From Devosia sp. (GTDB lineage Bacteria > Pseudomonadota > Alphaproteobacteria > Rhizobiales > Devosiaceae): DNA of 61,859 nt. The stretch is taken from assembly GCA_026126125.1 (NCBI GenBank), contig JAHCJW010000005.1, forward strand, positions 1-61,859. Direction: 5' to 3'. The notes beneath the pieces are model-generated. The model worked only from the letters and a program-made list of their open reading frames with translations, was not told the origin of the DNA and did not search any database. This document shows, one piece after another, positions 8,601 to 17,813 of this stretch; position 1 is the first letter of the stretch; every line of letters starts with the position of its first letter. The position numbers and the translations under genes are program-made.

Positions 8601-9524
8601 TTAGCCGTTGAGGCCGGCGATGACCTGGTCGAGCAGCAGCATCACGCCCTGATAGCCGTGCATCGAGATATAGGAAGCCTGCGGATCAAGATAGACGATC
8701 TGGCCTTGCTTGGCAGCGGTGGTCTGGTTGAACAGTTCGTTGTCGAGCAGGGCCGCGGCGGCGCCGGCATTTTCACCGGTGCCGGCGTCGCGGTCGACCA
8801 CGAAGACCCAGTCGGGGTTCACTTCGAGCAGGAATTCGAACGAGACGGCGTCGCCGCCGTGATCGCCGTCCTTGACCGCGTCGAGCGCCGAGGCCAGACC
8901 AACTTCGTTATAGACCCAGGAAACGCGCGAATCGGGACCATAGACACCGAGCTTGCCGGCATTGGTCACCAGCACCAGCGCGGTGCCCTTGCCTTCGGCG
9001 GCGGCCTTGGCCTGGGCAAGCTTGGCGTCGAGCGCGCCGTTGAGTTCGCCGGCCTTGGCTTCAAGCGCGAAAATATCGCCGAGCAGGGTGATATTGTGCT
9101 GCAAGCCCTCGATGATCGAGCCGTTGTTCACCGACAGATCGATGGTGGGCACGATGTCCTTGGCGGTCGGATAGGCGGCGGCCGAGCGGCCGGCGATGAA
9201 ATAGACATCGGCTTCCGAAGCGGCGATGCCCTCGAAATCGGGCTCGAACAGCGAACCGATCTGGGCGGCGTCGGCGGCAATCTTGCTCGAGAGATAGGAC
9301 GGAGCATTGGAGGCCGGCACACCGGCCACGGCGATGCCGAGCGCGTCGAGATCGTCGAACACGGCCCAATCCTGGGTCAGCACCTTGGCCGGCACGCCGG
9401 CGAGGGTGGTTTCACCCTGGGGATGGGTGATGACCTTGTCCTGGGCGAAGGCGGCGGGCGCGAGAGCCACTGCACCGGCGAACAGCGCCGCGACAACAGA
9501 GGAAGAGCGGAAAAGCGACGTCAT
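8601..9524 (-). CDS. Periplasmic siderophore-binding protein
   Basis: A 307-residue class III solute-binding protein of the FatB/CeuA/YclQ group. A Sec signal peptide (TSLFRSSSVVAALFAGAVAL then APAAFA) is cut before QDK. No lipobox cysteine is present, so it is soluble in the periplasm. Segments VPAKVLTQDWAVFDDLDALGI, EADVYFIAGRSA, ALVLVTNAGKLGVYGPDSR and NPDWVFVVDRDAG are typical of the family. It is first in the operon binding protein-permease-permease-ATPase. Iron repression by RirA or Fur would be expected, but I could not recognise a clear box in the 141-base upstream region. Confidence 0.92.
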   Translation of the reverse strand: MTSLFRSSSVVAALFAGAVALAPAAFAQDKVITHPQGETTLAGVPAKVLTQDWAVFDDLDALGIAVAGVPASNAPSYLSSKIAADAAQIGSLFEPDFEGIAASEADVYFIAGRSAAAYPTAKDIVPTIDLSVNNGSIIEGLQHNITLLGDIFALEAKAGELNGALDAKLAQAKAAAEGKGTALVLVTNAGKLGVYGPDSRVSWVYNEVGLASALDAVKDGDHGGDAVSFEFLLEVNPDWVFVVDRDAGTGENAGAAAALLDNELFNQTTAAKQGQIVYLDPQASYISMHGYQGVMLLLDQVIAGLNG

Positions 9525-9665
9525 GGAGAGGTCCAATCGAGTTTGCCTGCATCGAGGCGCCACAAAGTTGATGGCGCTTGTCCAGTTCCCTAGCCATGGT
9601 GTCGGCAAGAGTCAAAAGAAAATGTGACGCATCCTGTCCGCTTTTCCCAAGGTCAGGCGGCAAGG

Positions 9666-10577
9666 TCACGCGGAGGGCGCGTAGGTTTCGGCGCACAGGG
9701 CGATAAAACTCTTCATCGCCGCCGAGAGCGGGCTCGACTTGCGCCGCGCCACCAGCAATTGCCGCATGGCCCAGGGCTCGGCCAGCGGCGCGCAGACCAG
9801 GTCCGTTCCGGCCAGCAGATGCAGGCTGGTCGAGCGCAGAAAACCGATGCCGAAGCCGGCTTCGATCATGCGCACCAGGGCCGGAAAGCTCTCGACCCGC
9901 AGCGATTCCTTCAACTGCTGGCCGAGGGCGCCGGCCGCCTCGCCCAACAGGCGATCGAGCGAGCCGGAATGGTGCACCCCGACAATGGGATGGGGCAGGA
10001 CGGAGGCGAAGGGCAGCGCCTTGCGCGGCTCGATTCGCTGGGCCAGGGGATGTTCGGGCGGCGCCAGCACCCACACCCGCTCATCCTCGAAGGGGCGAAT
10101 ATCGAAGCGGGAAAAATCGTAATTGTCCGAGACGATGGCGACATCGGCCCGCCCCTCGTCGAGGGCCAGCAGCGCCTTGGCCGCGCCCATTTCGCCGATG
10201 GCGATCTCGATGCCGGGATATTTTTGCGCATAGCGCGCCAGAAGTTCGGGCAGGCGCCCGGTAAGGGCCGAACCGGTGCAGGCGAGCCGGAGGCTGCCGC
10301 GTTGCCCGGCGCTGAAATCGGCCATGGAGGCGTCGAGATCGGCGATGGCGCGCAGCACGGTGCGGCAGCCCTCGGCATAGGCCTCACCGGCCGTCGTCAG
10401 CCTGACCCCATGGGCCGAGCGGTCGAACAGGACGACGCCCAGGCGCGCCTCGAGATCGGACACCCGGCGGCTGACGGCCGACGAGGCGATGCCCTCGCGT
10501 TCGGCGGCCCGGCCGATCGATCCGGTCTCGGCCAAAAGCAGGATAAGGCGTGCGGTTACGCTGTCGAAAGGTGCCAT
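9666..10577 (-). CDS. LysR-family transcriptional regulator
   Basis: A 303-residue regulator with an N-terminal winged helix-turn-helix (about 1-60: LILLLAETGSIGRAA, SSAVSRRVSDLEARLGVVLFDR). The effector domain has the LACTGSALTGRLPELLARYAQKYPGIEI segment. The ATG at 10577 is preferred because GGAGA lies 6 bases upstream; seven extra residues would be possible otherwise. It lies 26 bases downstream of the TauE/SafE gene on the same strand and probably shares its transcript. Its target may be that exporter, which is inference from adjacency. Confidence 0.92.
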   Translation of the reverse strand: MAPFDSVTARLILLLAETGSIGRAAEREGIASSAVSRRVSDLEARLGVVLFDRSAHGVRLTTAGEAYAEGCRTVLRAIADLDASMADFSAGQRGSLRLACTGSALTGRLPELLARYAQKYPGIEIAIGEMGAAKALLALDEGRADVAIVSDNYDFSRFDIRPFEDERVWVLAPPEHPLAQRIEPRKALPFASVLPHPIVGVHHSGSLDRLLGEAAGALGQQLKESLRVESFPALVRMIEAGFGIGFLRSTSLHLLAGTDLVCAPLAEPWAMRQLLVARRKSSPLSAAMKSFIALCAETYAPSA

Positions 10578-10603
10578 GTCGTCTCCCGACGGCACCATAG
10601 CGA

Positions 10604-11347
10604 TCAGGCTCCAAGAACCAAGGACAATCCGCGCGCCAGATAAAAAATGCCGATGAAAGTCACGATCCAGCGCGTCCAGGCGCGGAACCCCTCATCGGTG
10701 AGGCGCTGCAGGATATGGTAGCCCAGATTGGTCCCGGCGATGGCGAAGGGCGCCGCGATCAGCACGGTCAGCCAGTCCCCCGCCGCCATGGCCGAGGCGG
10801 CGGCGCCGTAAAACACCACCTTGGCGGCATGCGAGACCACCTGCGTCGCCGCCTTGGTGGCGATGATGGTGCGCCGGTCCATCTGGGTGCGGATGAAAAA
10901 GATATCCACAGTCGGCCCCGACACGCCGACCGCCAGGTTCAGGCCGCCGCCGAGAAAGCCGCAGAGAAAGCCATGCAGGGGCTTGCTGGCATCGAGCGCC
11001 AGCCATTGCTTGGGCATCCAGACCAGGATCGGCATCAGGCCGATGGCGACGCAGACCGTGGCCAGGTCGGGCGTATAGCGCAGGATGAACAGCAGAACGG
11101 CGGCGGCGGCCAGGCCGAGGCAGATGGTGCCCAGGATGCGCCAGTCGATATAGTGCCGCGAGAAAATGGCGCGCGAGCCATTGGCGACGATCTGGATGGC
11201 GCCCTGCACGGCGATGGCCGTGGCCACCGGCAACACCGTCAGCAGCGCGGCCAGCAGCACCAGCCCGCCCGCCATGCCGAAGACGCCCGACAGCGTCGAG
11301 GTGAAAAACACGGCAATGGCGATGAAGGCGAGAAGCAGCGGTGACAT
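10604..11347 (-). CDS. TauE/SafE family membrane exporter
   Basis: A 247-residue protein made almost entirely of about eight hydrophobic segments. The first half reads FTSTLSGVFGMAGGLVLLAAL and the second half has GFLCGFLGGGLNLAVGVSGPTVDIFF, the duplicated Gly-rich motif of the TauE/SafE (DUF81) family. Members export sulfite, sulfoacetate or related organic anions across the inner membrane. The following LysR gene suggests substrate-dependent control. Nothing here identifies the anion. Confidence 0.88.
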   Translation of the reverse strand: MSPLLLAFIAIAVFFTSTLSGVFGMAGGLVLLAALLTVLPVATAIAVQGAIQIVANGSRAIFSRHYIDWRILGTICLGLAAAAVLLFILRYTPDLATVCVAIGLMPILVWMPKQWLALDASKPLHGFLCGFLGGGLNLAVGVSGPTVDIFFIRTQMDRRTIIATKAATQVVSHAAKVVFYGAAASAMAAGDWLTVLIAAPFAIAGTNLGYHILQRLTDEGFRAWTRWIVTFIGIFYLARGLSLVLGA

Positions 11348-11526
11348 GGCTCATGTCATGACCGAGCCCGGAAAACGCCACCAGCGCCGCTTGGGCAAGG
11401 GGGCTTGCCGTCCGCGCGGCGCCTCCCTGCGGGGCGTGTCTGCCCTGGCCGGATCGCTCAGGCTCGGCCCGGCGCGTGGGTCATGCGCTGGCCAATGGCC
11501 AGCAGTGCTCAAAAATCCCTTCCCTC

Positions 11527-12519
11527 TCAGGGGAGGCGGGGCGCCCCCTGCTCCTCGAGCAATTCCGGATAGATCAGCGCCGAGCATTGCCGGTTATTGG
11601 CTTCGAGCCGGGCCTGGTCACCCGCCGAGATGACGCCGGAAAAGACCGGCTCCCACAGATCGTCGCGAATGATGCCCTCGAGCCCGCACTGGCAATAGGT
11701 GGTGCAGAGCGGCGCCGTGGTGCCGCCCGCTTCGCAGGTGAGCTGGCACGAGGCGAGAAAATCGCGCTCGCGCAGCCCCGCCTCGCTCCCCGTCAGCATC
11801 GAGAGCGGCACGATCATCGCCAGCAGCACCGGCTGGTGGATGAGATAAAAGGGCAGGCTCCAGCGTCCGAGCCAGGCCAGAAGACGGGCCAGAGGGTTGC
11901 GCGGCTGGAAATGGGCCAGTTTGGGCACAAGGCGGCGGCGCGCCAGCCGCGTGACGATGACCCCGGCGAGGACGGAGCCGAACCAGGGAAACACCGGCAC
12001 CAGATCATTGGTGATTGGCGGCTCGACCCAGAAGCCGAGCCAGGAAAACAGTTTTTCGTTGAACAGCGGATGGGTAAAGAACAGCGGCGGCACAATGAAA
12101 AGCGCTGCCGCCAGCGTTGAAACCCAGAGCGGGGTGAACAGAAAGGGCAGAGCCAGCGGCATGAACAGCGCGATGGCGTGCAGCACGCCGAAATAGACAA
12201 AACTGTCGGGAAAGGTCAGCCCGGTGCCCAGCGTGATCGCCAGCGCCCCGGCCAGCACGAACAGCCAGCGCCGCCCGAACCCGCGCCAGCGCATCCCCTC
12301 GCCATGGCCGAGCACCAGCCCGACGCCGACGAGAAACAGGAAACTGGCCAGAATCGAGCGGGCAAAGAACACCCAGCCCGGATCGAAGCCGATGTCGGCG
12401 GCGATGAAGCCGAAATACCACAGATCCCAGCACAAATGATAAAACGCCATGAAGAGGATGGCGACGCCGCGGGCGATGTCGATGACCGGCAGGCGGGGGC
12501 GTTTGGCAGTCTCAGACAT
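11527..12519 (-). CDS. DUF1624 / heparan-alpha-glucosaminide N-acetyltransferase-like membrane protein
   Basis: A 330-residue integral membrane acyltransferase-like protein. VIDIARGVAILFMAFYHLCWDL at the N-terminus carries the conserved Arg and His of the HGSNAT catalytic (DUF1624) family. Several hydrophobic helices follow, and SLPFYLIHQPVLLAM closes the core. Odd features are a cysteine-rich tail (FLASCQLTCEAGG, CTTYCQCGLE) after the last helix, and a C-terminus and stop codon that sit inside a half copy of a dispersed palindrome (11522-11535). Substrate unknown; cell-surface sugar acylation is the family-based guess. Confidence 0.83.
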   Translation of the reverse strand: MSETAKRPRLPVIDIARGVAILFMAFYHLCWDLWYFGFIAADIGFDPGWVFFARSILASFLFLVGVGLVLGHGEGMRWRGFGRRWLFVLAGALAITLGTGLTFPDSFVYFGVLHAIALFMPLALPFLFTPLWVSTLAAALFIVPPLFFTHPLFNEKLFSWLGFWVEPPITNDLVPVFPWFGSVLAGVIVTRLARRRLVPKLAHFQPRNPLARLLAWLGRWSLPFYLIHQPVLLAMIVPLSMLTGSEAGLRERDFLASCQLTCEAGGTTAPLCTTYCQCGLEGIIRDDLWEPVFSGVISAGDQARLEANNRQCSALIYPELLEEQGAPRLP

Positions 12520-12571
12520 CGCGGCTCCCTTTGACGAAGATGGGCACAGACCCTCACGCCCGCCAGCCCAG

Positions 12572-12688
12572 TCCCCTCGCCCCTCAGGGGAGAGGGCTAG
12601 GGTGAGGGGTGAAGACCCCTCGGCAAAAATACGAAACTGAACCCCTCACCCGGCCCTGCGGGCCACCTTCTCCCCCCAGGGGAGAAGG
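12572..12688. repeat. REP/BIME-like double palindrome
   Basis: Two GC-rich hairpins lie between RecQ and DUF1624: CCCTCGCCCCT/AGGGGAGAGGG near 12574-12596, and a perfect 10-base stem CCTTCTCCCC/GGGGAGAAGG at 12666-12688. Between them is a spacer containing GGCAAAAAT and CCCCTCACC. The same arrangement recurs at 15199-15288. Confidence 0.75.
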
Positions 12689-12705
12689 AAAGCGCAGAAA
12701 TTCCG

Positions 12706-14553
12706 TCACCCCTCAAACCCGCGCACCACCGCCAGAAACGCCTCGCCATAGCGATCGAGCTTGCCCTGGCCGACGCCGGGCAGGTTGAGCATGTCGTGCG
12801 GATGGGTCGGCTCGGCCAGCGCCATGGCGCGCAGGGTGGCGTCGTGGAAAATCACATAGGGCGGCACGCCCTGGCTCTTGGCAATTTTCAGCCGCTCGGC
12901 GCGCAAGGCGTCGAAAAGCGGCCGGGCGTGATCGGGAATGTCCACCGCCTTGGCCAGCGAGCGCCGCACCTCGAGCGATTTTTTCGGCCGGTCCTTGCGC
13001 AGGGTGACGACGCGCTCGCGCTTGAACACCGAATGGGCGCCCTCCGACAGGGTCAGCGCACCATGATTGGCGTGATCGACCACGATCAACCCCATCGCCG
13101 TCAATTGCCGCAGCACCGATTGCCAGGCCTTGGCGTCGAGTTCGCGCCCCTGGCCGAACACTTTTTGATGCTGATGGCCGAAGCGGGTGACCTTCTCGGT
13201 TTCCTTGCCCACCAGAACGTCGATGATATGGGCGGCGCCGAAGCGCATGCCGGTGCGATAGATCGCCGCCAGCGCCTTGATCGCCGCCTCGGTGCCGTCC
13301 CAGCTTTCGACCGGCGAGCGGCAGGTGTCGCAATTGCCGCAATCGCCGGGATAGGCCTCGCCGAAATGGTTCAAAATCGCCTTGCGCCGGCATTCGGCGG
13401 TTTCGCAGACGCCCAACAGCGCGTTGAGCTTGCCGTGTTCGAGGCGCTTCACCTCGTCGGGCGCGCCGCCCTCGTCGATCATGCGCCGGCGCTGCACCAC
13501 ATCGGCCATGCCATAGCTCATCCAGGCATCGGCCGGCTGGCCGTCGCGCCCGGCGCGACCGGTTTCCTGATAATAGGCCTCGATGGAAGAGGGCAGGTCC
13601 ATATGCGCCACATAGCGCACATCGGGCTTGTCGATGCCCATGCCGAAGGCCACCGTGGCGACGAGGCAGAGCCCCTCTTCCTTCAGGAACGCGTCCTGAT
13701 TGGCGCTGCGGAGTTCGGCGCTCATCCCGGCGTGATAGGGCAGCGCCCGGATCCCCTTGCCGCTGAGCCAATCGGCCACATCCTCGACCTTGGCGCGGCT
13801 GAGGCAATAGACGATGCCGCTTTCCCCTTTGTGGCCGGAGAGGAAATCGAGCAATTGATCGCGCGGCTTGTCGCGCTCGACGATGGAATAGGAAATATTG
13901 GGGCGGTCGAACGAGGTGGTGAATACCCGCGCCTGTTCGAGCCCCAGCCGCTCGATGATGTCCTCGCGCGTCGTCGGATCGGCCGTGGCGGTCAGCGCGA
14001 TGCGCGGCACGCCGGGGAACAGCTCGACGAGATGGATCAGCTCGCGATATTCGGGCCGGAAATCATGGCCCCACTGGCTCACGCAATGGGCCTCGTCGAT
14101 GGCGAACAGCGAAATATCGACGCCCGAGAGCATATTGGCAAAGCCCGGCGTCGCCACCCGTTCGGGCGCCACATAGAGAAGATCGAGCGCGCCGCGCCGC
14201 AATTGCCGGCGCACATCGGCAGCCTCTTCGGCGCTGAGCGCGGAATTGAGCGCCGCCGCCGCCACGCCCGCCTGGCGCAGCGCCTCGACCTGATCGCGCA
14301 TCAATGCGATCAGCGGCGAGACGACGATGCCGACGCCGGGGCGGCAGATGGCCGGGATCTGGAAACACATGGACTTGCCGGCGCCGGTGGGAAACAGCAC
14401 CACCGCATCGCCGCCGCCGACCAGGTGATCGACCACTTCGGCCTGCTGGCCGCGAAAGCCCTTATGGCCGAAAACATCGCGCAAGACGACGAGCGGGGTT
14501 GGCCGCTCGGGGCGTTGGGGCGAGAACAGGTCGGAGGACTCAAGGCTTTCCAC
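12706..14553 (-). CDS. recQ: ATP-dependent DNA helicase RecQ
   Basis: A 615-residue 3'-5' DNA helicase of recombination and repair. Domain order is standard: superfamily 2 core with FRGQQAEVV (motif 0), PTGAGKS Walker A at 55-61, [18 protein letters not shown] (DEAH plus the RecQ aromatic loop), TATADPTT, and [10 protein letters not shown] motif VI. A zinc-binding RQC region (CETAEC...CGNCDTC) and a C-terminal HRDC domain (about 530-610) follow. Translation seems to start at GTG 14553; no in-frame ATG lies near. It is transcribed in the same direction as its neighbours but is not tightly linked to them. Confidence 0.96.
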   Translation of the reverse strand: MESLESSDLFSPQRPERPTPLVVLRDVFGHKGFRGQQAEVVDHLVGGGDAVVLFPTGAGKSMCFQIPAICRPGVGIVVSPLIALMRDQVEALRQAGVAAAALNSALSAEEAADVRRQLRRGALDLLYVAPERVATPGFANMLSGVDISLFAIDEAHCVSQWGHDFRPEYRELIHLVELFPGVPRIALTATADPTTREDIIERLGLEQARVFTTSFDRPNISYSIVERDKPRDQLLDFLSGHKGESGIVYCLSRAKVEDVADWLSGKGIRALPYHAGMSAELRSANQDAFLKEEGLCLVATVAFGMGIDKPDVRYVAHMDLPSSIEAYYQETGRAGRDGQPADAWMSYGMADVVQRRRMIDEGGAPDEVKRLEHGKLNALLGVCETAECRRKAILNHFGEAYPGDCGNCDTCRSPVESWDGTEAAIKALAAIYRTGMRFGAAHIIDVLVGKETEKVTRFGHQHQKVFGQGRELDAKAWQSVLRQLTAMGLIVVDHANHGALTLSEGAHSVFKRERVVTLRKDRPKKSLEVRRSLAKAVDIPDHARPLFDALRAERLKIAKSQGVPPYVIFHDATLRAMALAEPTHPHDMLNLPGVGQGKLDRYGEAFLAVVRGFEG

Positions 14554-14661
14554 GCCCTTCTTGAATCATGGCAACGGGCGGGGCGCAACCGAGCAAAACG
14601 GGTTTTGCCCGGGGTGTGACGGAAGGGATCGGGCGAGTGGATGATCTCGCCTGCACCCCTC

Positions 14662-14979
14662 TCAATGATGCGCCGCATGTTCGGCATTGCGTTTTCGCGT
14701 CGCCGCCGCTTTCCTCGCCGAAGCCGAGCGCTCGGCGGCAGGGCGGCTGGCGGATGCCGCGCCGCCCATCTTGCCGCCCTTGTGGGCGGCGGGATGGCCG
14801 GTATCGGCGCCGCGGCCGGCGCCGGATTTCTTGCCGCCGCCATCATCCTTGTTCACCGTGGCTCAGGCGCGGCGCTCGGCCTCGTCATGGCTCACGCCCT
14901 TTTTCTCGTAGCTCTCTTCAATATGCTCGGCCTTGCGCTTTTGCTTGTCGGTATAGGCGCGCTTGTCACCCTGGGGCAT
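14662..14979 (-). pseudogene. Small basic 'plasmid stabilization'-type protein gene interrupted by in-frame TGA
   Basis: AAGGAGG, 6 bases before ATG 14979, opens a frame MPQGDKRAYTDKQKRKAEHI...DEAERRA that meets TGA at 14863-14865. The same frame then continues ATVNKDDGGGKKSGAGRG...HPAAHKGGKMGG...RKAAATRKRNAEHAAHH to 14662. From memory of this family (about 100 residues, DNA-binding-like Lys/Arg/Ala-rich tail), the two halves are one protein with Trp (TGG) where TGA now stands. So a single G-to-A change splits it into a 38-residue N-terminal piece and an untranslated or reinitiated tail. Alternatives are a sequencing error or stop read-through. Function of the family is poorly known; 'stabilization' is only a database label. 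Confidence 0.8.
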
Positions 14980-15198
14980 GACAGCCTCCTTGCTTGCACG
15001 GAAGAAGGCGCGGTGCGGATGGGATAGAGGCTCGGCTGCCCTTTCGTTGGCCGGGCCGGGAAACCGGAAAAACCAGCCCGTTCCTCCTGCCATCGCGTCC
15101 GGTTGACACGCACCGCCCTTCAGGAAAGGGAAACGGAGCGGCGGGACCGAGGTTGCAGGGGCAGCGATCACAAAGGGAAACTCGACTGCCAACGTTCT

Positions 15199-15288
15199 CC
15201 CTTCTCCCCTGAGGGGAGAAGGGTTCAGCCTCTTGGCGAAAATCGATGGCCTTTACCCCTCACCCTCTCCCCTGAGGGGCGAGGGTGA
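15199..15288. repeat. REP/BIME-like double palindrome
   Basis: The first hairpin has perfect 12-base arms CCCTTCTCCCCT/AGGGGAGAAGGG around one G (15199-15223). The second has 14-base arms with one mismatch (15260-15288). The spacer carries GGCGAAAATCGA and CCCCTCACC, as in the copy at 12572. It abuts the stop codon of the glycosylase gene. Confidence 0.78.
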
Positions 15289-15855
15289 TCACATTGCGCC
15301 TGAGGGGTTCTCCATCCGCTTGCTCAAAAACCCCGAGCCTTTCGCCACGAAGCGCCAGGGCGTCTCCAACCCTTTGGTGATGCCGATGCGCGGCCCCGTG
15401 ACGATCTCCTGCGCCGCCCCCATCCGCACCTCGAACGGCGCCGCATCCAAGGGCAAGCCATTCTGGCGCAGATCGAGCCCCAGCGCCTGGGCCAGCTTGC
15501 CCGGCCCCGAGCAGAGCTGTTTTTCCGCCACCGTCCCGCGCCGCGCCTGCATCCGCTCCAGCCCGGCGATGGGTCGCAGCGCCCGGATCAGCACGGCGCT
15601 GCCGGGGAGGCAGACGAAGTTGAGGCAGAAATGGATGCCGTAGATCTTGTAGAGATAGGCGTGCCCCGCCGGTCCGAACATCGCCTGGTTGCGCGGCGTC
15701 ATCCCGCGAAAACTGTGCGAGGCCGGATCGGTCTCGTCATAGGCCTCCACCTCGACGATCTCGCCACCCACCCCATCGACCAGCAGCGTCGCCCCGATCA
15801 ACGCCGGCGCCACGTCGAGAACAGGGCGATCGAAAAAGGCGCGGGGAAGGATCAT
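15289..15855 (-). CDS. 3-methyladenine DNA glycosylase (AAG/Mpg family)
   Basis: A 188-residue monofunctional base-excision repair glycosylase that removes alkylated purines. Family signatures are visible: [63 protein letters not shown], with catalytic Glu in VEVEAY and the YGIH tyrosine, plus [14 protein letters not shown] and the closing GPRIGITKG. Length is normal for bacterial members. The stop TGA directly adjoins a REP-like palindrome. It lies 22 bases downstream of the PLP-enzyme gene, but a shared function is not implied. Confidence 0.93.
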   Translation of the reverse strand: MILPRAFFDRPVLDVAPALIGATLLVDGVGGEIVEVEAYDETDPASHSFRGMTPRNQAMFGPAGHAYLYKIYGIHFCLNFVCLPGSAVLIRALRPIAGLERMQARRGTVAEKQLCSGPGKLAQALGLDLRQNGLPLDAAPFEVRMGAAQEIVTGPRIGITKGLETPWRFVAKGSGFLSKRMENPSGAM

Positions 15856-15877
15856 GATGGGTTTGACGGACAGGTCC

Positions 15878-16942
15878 TCAATCCACCCGCCCGCGCGCCG
15901 CCACCGCCACCACTTCGACCACCTCCTCGCCGCGCACCAGCGTGACGCTGTCGAAAAGATTGCTCACCGGGCAGCAGTGGTTGGGCACGATGCGGATCAC
16001 CTCGCCGATCTTCGGCTTCACCTCGCAGGCCGAAACATCGAGGGTTCCGTGTTCCTCGCTGAGGCCGACGATCCGCGCCTCGGGATAGTTGAGCACATAG
16101 CCATGCCCCTCCATCCCCAGCAGATCGCTGGTCAGCGTCTTGGAGCCGGCATCGATGATCGCCCGCCCCTCCGTTGGCCGCGACACCACGGTGGCCAGCA
16201 CGGTGAGCGCGCAGTCGTCATAGCTGGCCGCCCCGGCCACCACCTGGGAGCGATCCATATAGATGTAGGTGCCGGGCCGGTATTCGGTGGCGACGCCCGC
16301 CTCGCGCATATGCCAGATATCGGGCGTGCCGCCGGTGGTGATCTCGGGCAGCGCCACGCCCTCGGCCGCGAACAGCGCCTTGGCATCGGCCAGCCATTGC
16401 GCCGCCTGCCGATATTTCCCCGCCGCCGGATAGGTCATCAGCCCGGCAAAGCCGAGGCCCGGCGCGGCGAGAATGGTCCGGGCGAGCGTCAAGGCCGCCT
16501 CGGGCGATTGCACCCCGCAGCGCCCCATGCCGGTGTCGCATTCGACGAAAACGCCCAGATGATCGAGCGGATCGCGGAAGGTGGCGGCCAGCCCGGCCAC
16601 CGTCTCGGCGCTGTCGGCGACGACCCTGATGGTCACCCGCTCATGCAGCGCCTTGAGCCGCGCCAGCTTTTTTGCGCCGACGATATTGAAGGTCAGCAGC
16701 ATGTCGGTGAGCCCGGCATCGGCCATCACTTCGGCCTCGCCCAGCTTCTGCACGGTAATGCCCACCGCGCCCAGCTCGACCTGGCGCTGGGCGAAGCGCG
16801 GCAGCTTGTGGGTCTTGATATGGGGACGCAGTTTCAGGCCGGCCGCGTCGGCGGCGTCCTGCGCCCGGCGCAGATTGTGCTCGACCTTGTCCAGATCGAC
16901 CAGCACGACCGGCGTTTCCAGCTCGAAAATCGTCTCGCTCAT
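15878..16942 (-). CDS. DSD1-type PLP enzyme (D-serine dehydratase / D-threonine aldolase fold)
   Basis: A 354-residue fold-type III PLP enzyme related to alanine racemase. LRPHIKTHK (38-46) holds the PLP lysine, most likely K43. [10 protein letters not shown] (134-143), [10 protein letters not shown] and [11 protein letters not shown] line the cofactor site. NHCCP at 321-325 gives an H-x-C metal pair (H322, C324), as described for D-serine dehydratases; D-threonine aldolases usually show H-x-D. I therefore favour dehydration of D-serine or D-threonine-like substrates to 2-keto acids. Its start overlaps the SDR stop by ATGA, and RidA lies just upstream. Confidence 0.85.
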   Translation of the reverse strand: MSETIFELETPVVLVDLDKVEHNLRRAQDAADAAGLKLRPHIKTHKLPRFAQRQVELGAVGITVQKLGEAEVMADAGLTDMLLTFNIVGAKKLARLKALHERVTIRVVADSAETVAGLAATFRDPLDHLGVFVECDTGMGRCGVQSPEAALTLARTILAAPGLGFAGLMTYPAAGKYRQAAQWLADAKALFAAEGVALPEITTGGTPDIWHMREAGVATEYRPGTYIYMDRSQVVAGAASYDDCALTVLATVVSRPTEGRAIIDAGSKTLTSDLLGMEGHGYVLNYPEARIVGLSEEHGTLDVSACEVKPKIGEVIRIVPNHCCPVSNLFDSVTLVRGEEVVEVVAVAARGRVD

Positions 16943-17712
16943 TTGCCTCTCAGGACCTCATCGACAAACCGCAGATTGCCCGCCGTCAGCCCGGCATCGA
17001 CCGGCAGCAGCGTGCCGGTAATGCCCGAGGCGGCATCCGAGCACAAGAACAGCGCGGCATGGGCCACTTCCTCGGGGCTGACCATGCGGCCGAGCGGATA
17101 ATGGGGCAGCACATTGTCGAGCAGGGTCGGATCGGCCTTGAGCCGATGGTCCCAGGCCGGGGTGCGCACCGAGCCGGGCGCCACCACATTGGCCCGCACC
17201 CCCTCGCCCCCGCGCTCGACCGCGATGGCCTTGGCATAGGCCACCAGCCCCGCCTTGGCCGCCGCATAGGCCGGATTGCCGTAATGGGCGATGGCGTTGA
17301 CCGAGGAGATGAACACCAGCGCCCCGTGCCCGCGCGCCGCCATGGCGGCAATGATCGGGTCGGTCAGCGCATAGGCGCCGTTGAGATTGATGGCCATTTC
17401 GCTGGCCCAGATCTCGTCATCGAGATGGTCGAGATGTTCGGCGCGGGTGAAACCGGCATTGGCCACCACGGCGTCCGGCGCGCCATGGGCCGAAATATAG
17501 GCGTCGATGGTGGCGCGGGTCGCCTTGGCGTCGGCCTGGTCGAACAGCACCTGCCCGGCGAGCGGCAGGCCCTCGAGCATGGCCGTCTGCCGGTCCGCGC
17601 CGATCACCGCCGCCCCGGCGGCATGAAACACCGCCACCAGCGCCCGCCCGATGCCACCACCGGCGCCGGTGATCAGTACGGATTTGCCATCAAGCCGAAA
17701 GGGGGAAGTCAT
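16939..17712 (-). CDS. Short-chain dehydrogenase/reductase
   Basis: A 257-residue classical SDR oxidoreductase. TGAGGGIG is the NAD(P)-binding glycine motif, VVANAGF the NAG motif, SSVNA the catalytic serine strand and YAAAKAG the YxxxK catalytic motif. GSVRTPAWDHRL and GITGTLLPVDAG are typical of the substrate-loop and C-terminal regions. ATG 17712 is preferred to an upstream Met because GAGGAG lies at good spacing. It is coupled to the DSD1-type gene by a 4-base overlap, so it may act on the same compound class. Substrate not identifiable. Confidence 0.91.
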   Translation of the reverse strand: MTSPFRLDGKSVLITGAGGGIGRALVAVFHAAGAAVIGADRQTAMLEGLPLAGQVLFDQADAKATRATIDAYISAHGAPDAVVANAGFTRAEHLDHLDDEIWASEMAINLNGAYALTDPIIAAMAARGHGALVFISSVNAIAHYGNPAYAAAKAGLVAYAKAIAVERGGEGVRANVVAPGSVRTPAWDHRLKADPTLLDNVLPHYPLGRMVSPEEVAHAALFLCSDAASGITGTLLPVDAGLTAGNLRFVDEVLRGK

Positions 17713-17750
17713 CCTGGTTCTCCTCAATCAAGGATCGGGGCTTGCTTCCC

Positions 17751-17786
17751 CTCCCCGCCCTCTCCCTTGAAAGGGAGGGCGGGGAG
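17751..17786. repeat. REP-like palindrome
   Basis: A stem-loop lies between the SDR and RidA genes: CTCCCCGCCCTCTCCCTT opposite AAGGGAGGGCGGGGAG, with a 2-base bulge and a short GA loop. It belongs to the same CT-rich palindrome style as the elements at 12572 and 15199. It could act as a transcript-stabilising or attenuating hairpin between co-directional genes. Confidence 0.6.
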
Positions 17787-17813
17787 GAGCTGCCGGCCAA
17801 TGCCAAAAACCCG

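Noticed and set aside
12541-12705. Possible CRISPR-like short repeats
   Set aside because: Only paired palindromes with differing spacers, no regular repeat-spacer unit and no cas genes; REP/BIME-like elements explain them better.
14863-14865. Selenocysteine at the in-frame TGA
   Set aside because: The position is an expected Trp in the family as remembered, and no SECIS-like hairpin or selenoprotein context was seen directly after it.
14863-15192. 109-residue protein using an upstream start before the small basic gene
   Set aside because: The extension has no ribosome site and covers an intergenic repeat-proximal stretch; AAGGAGG marks ATG 14979 as the true start.
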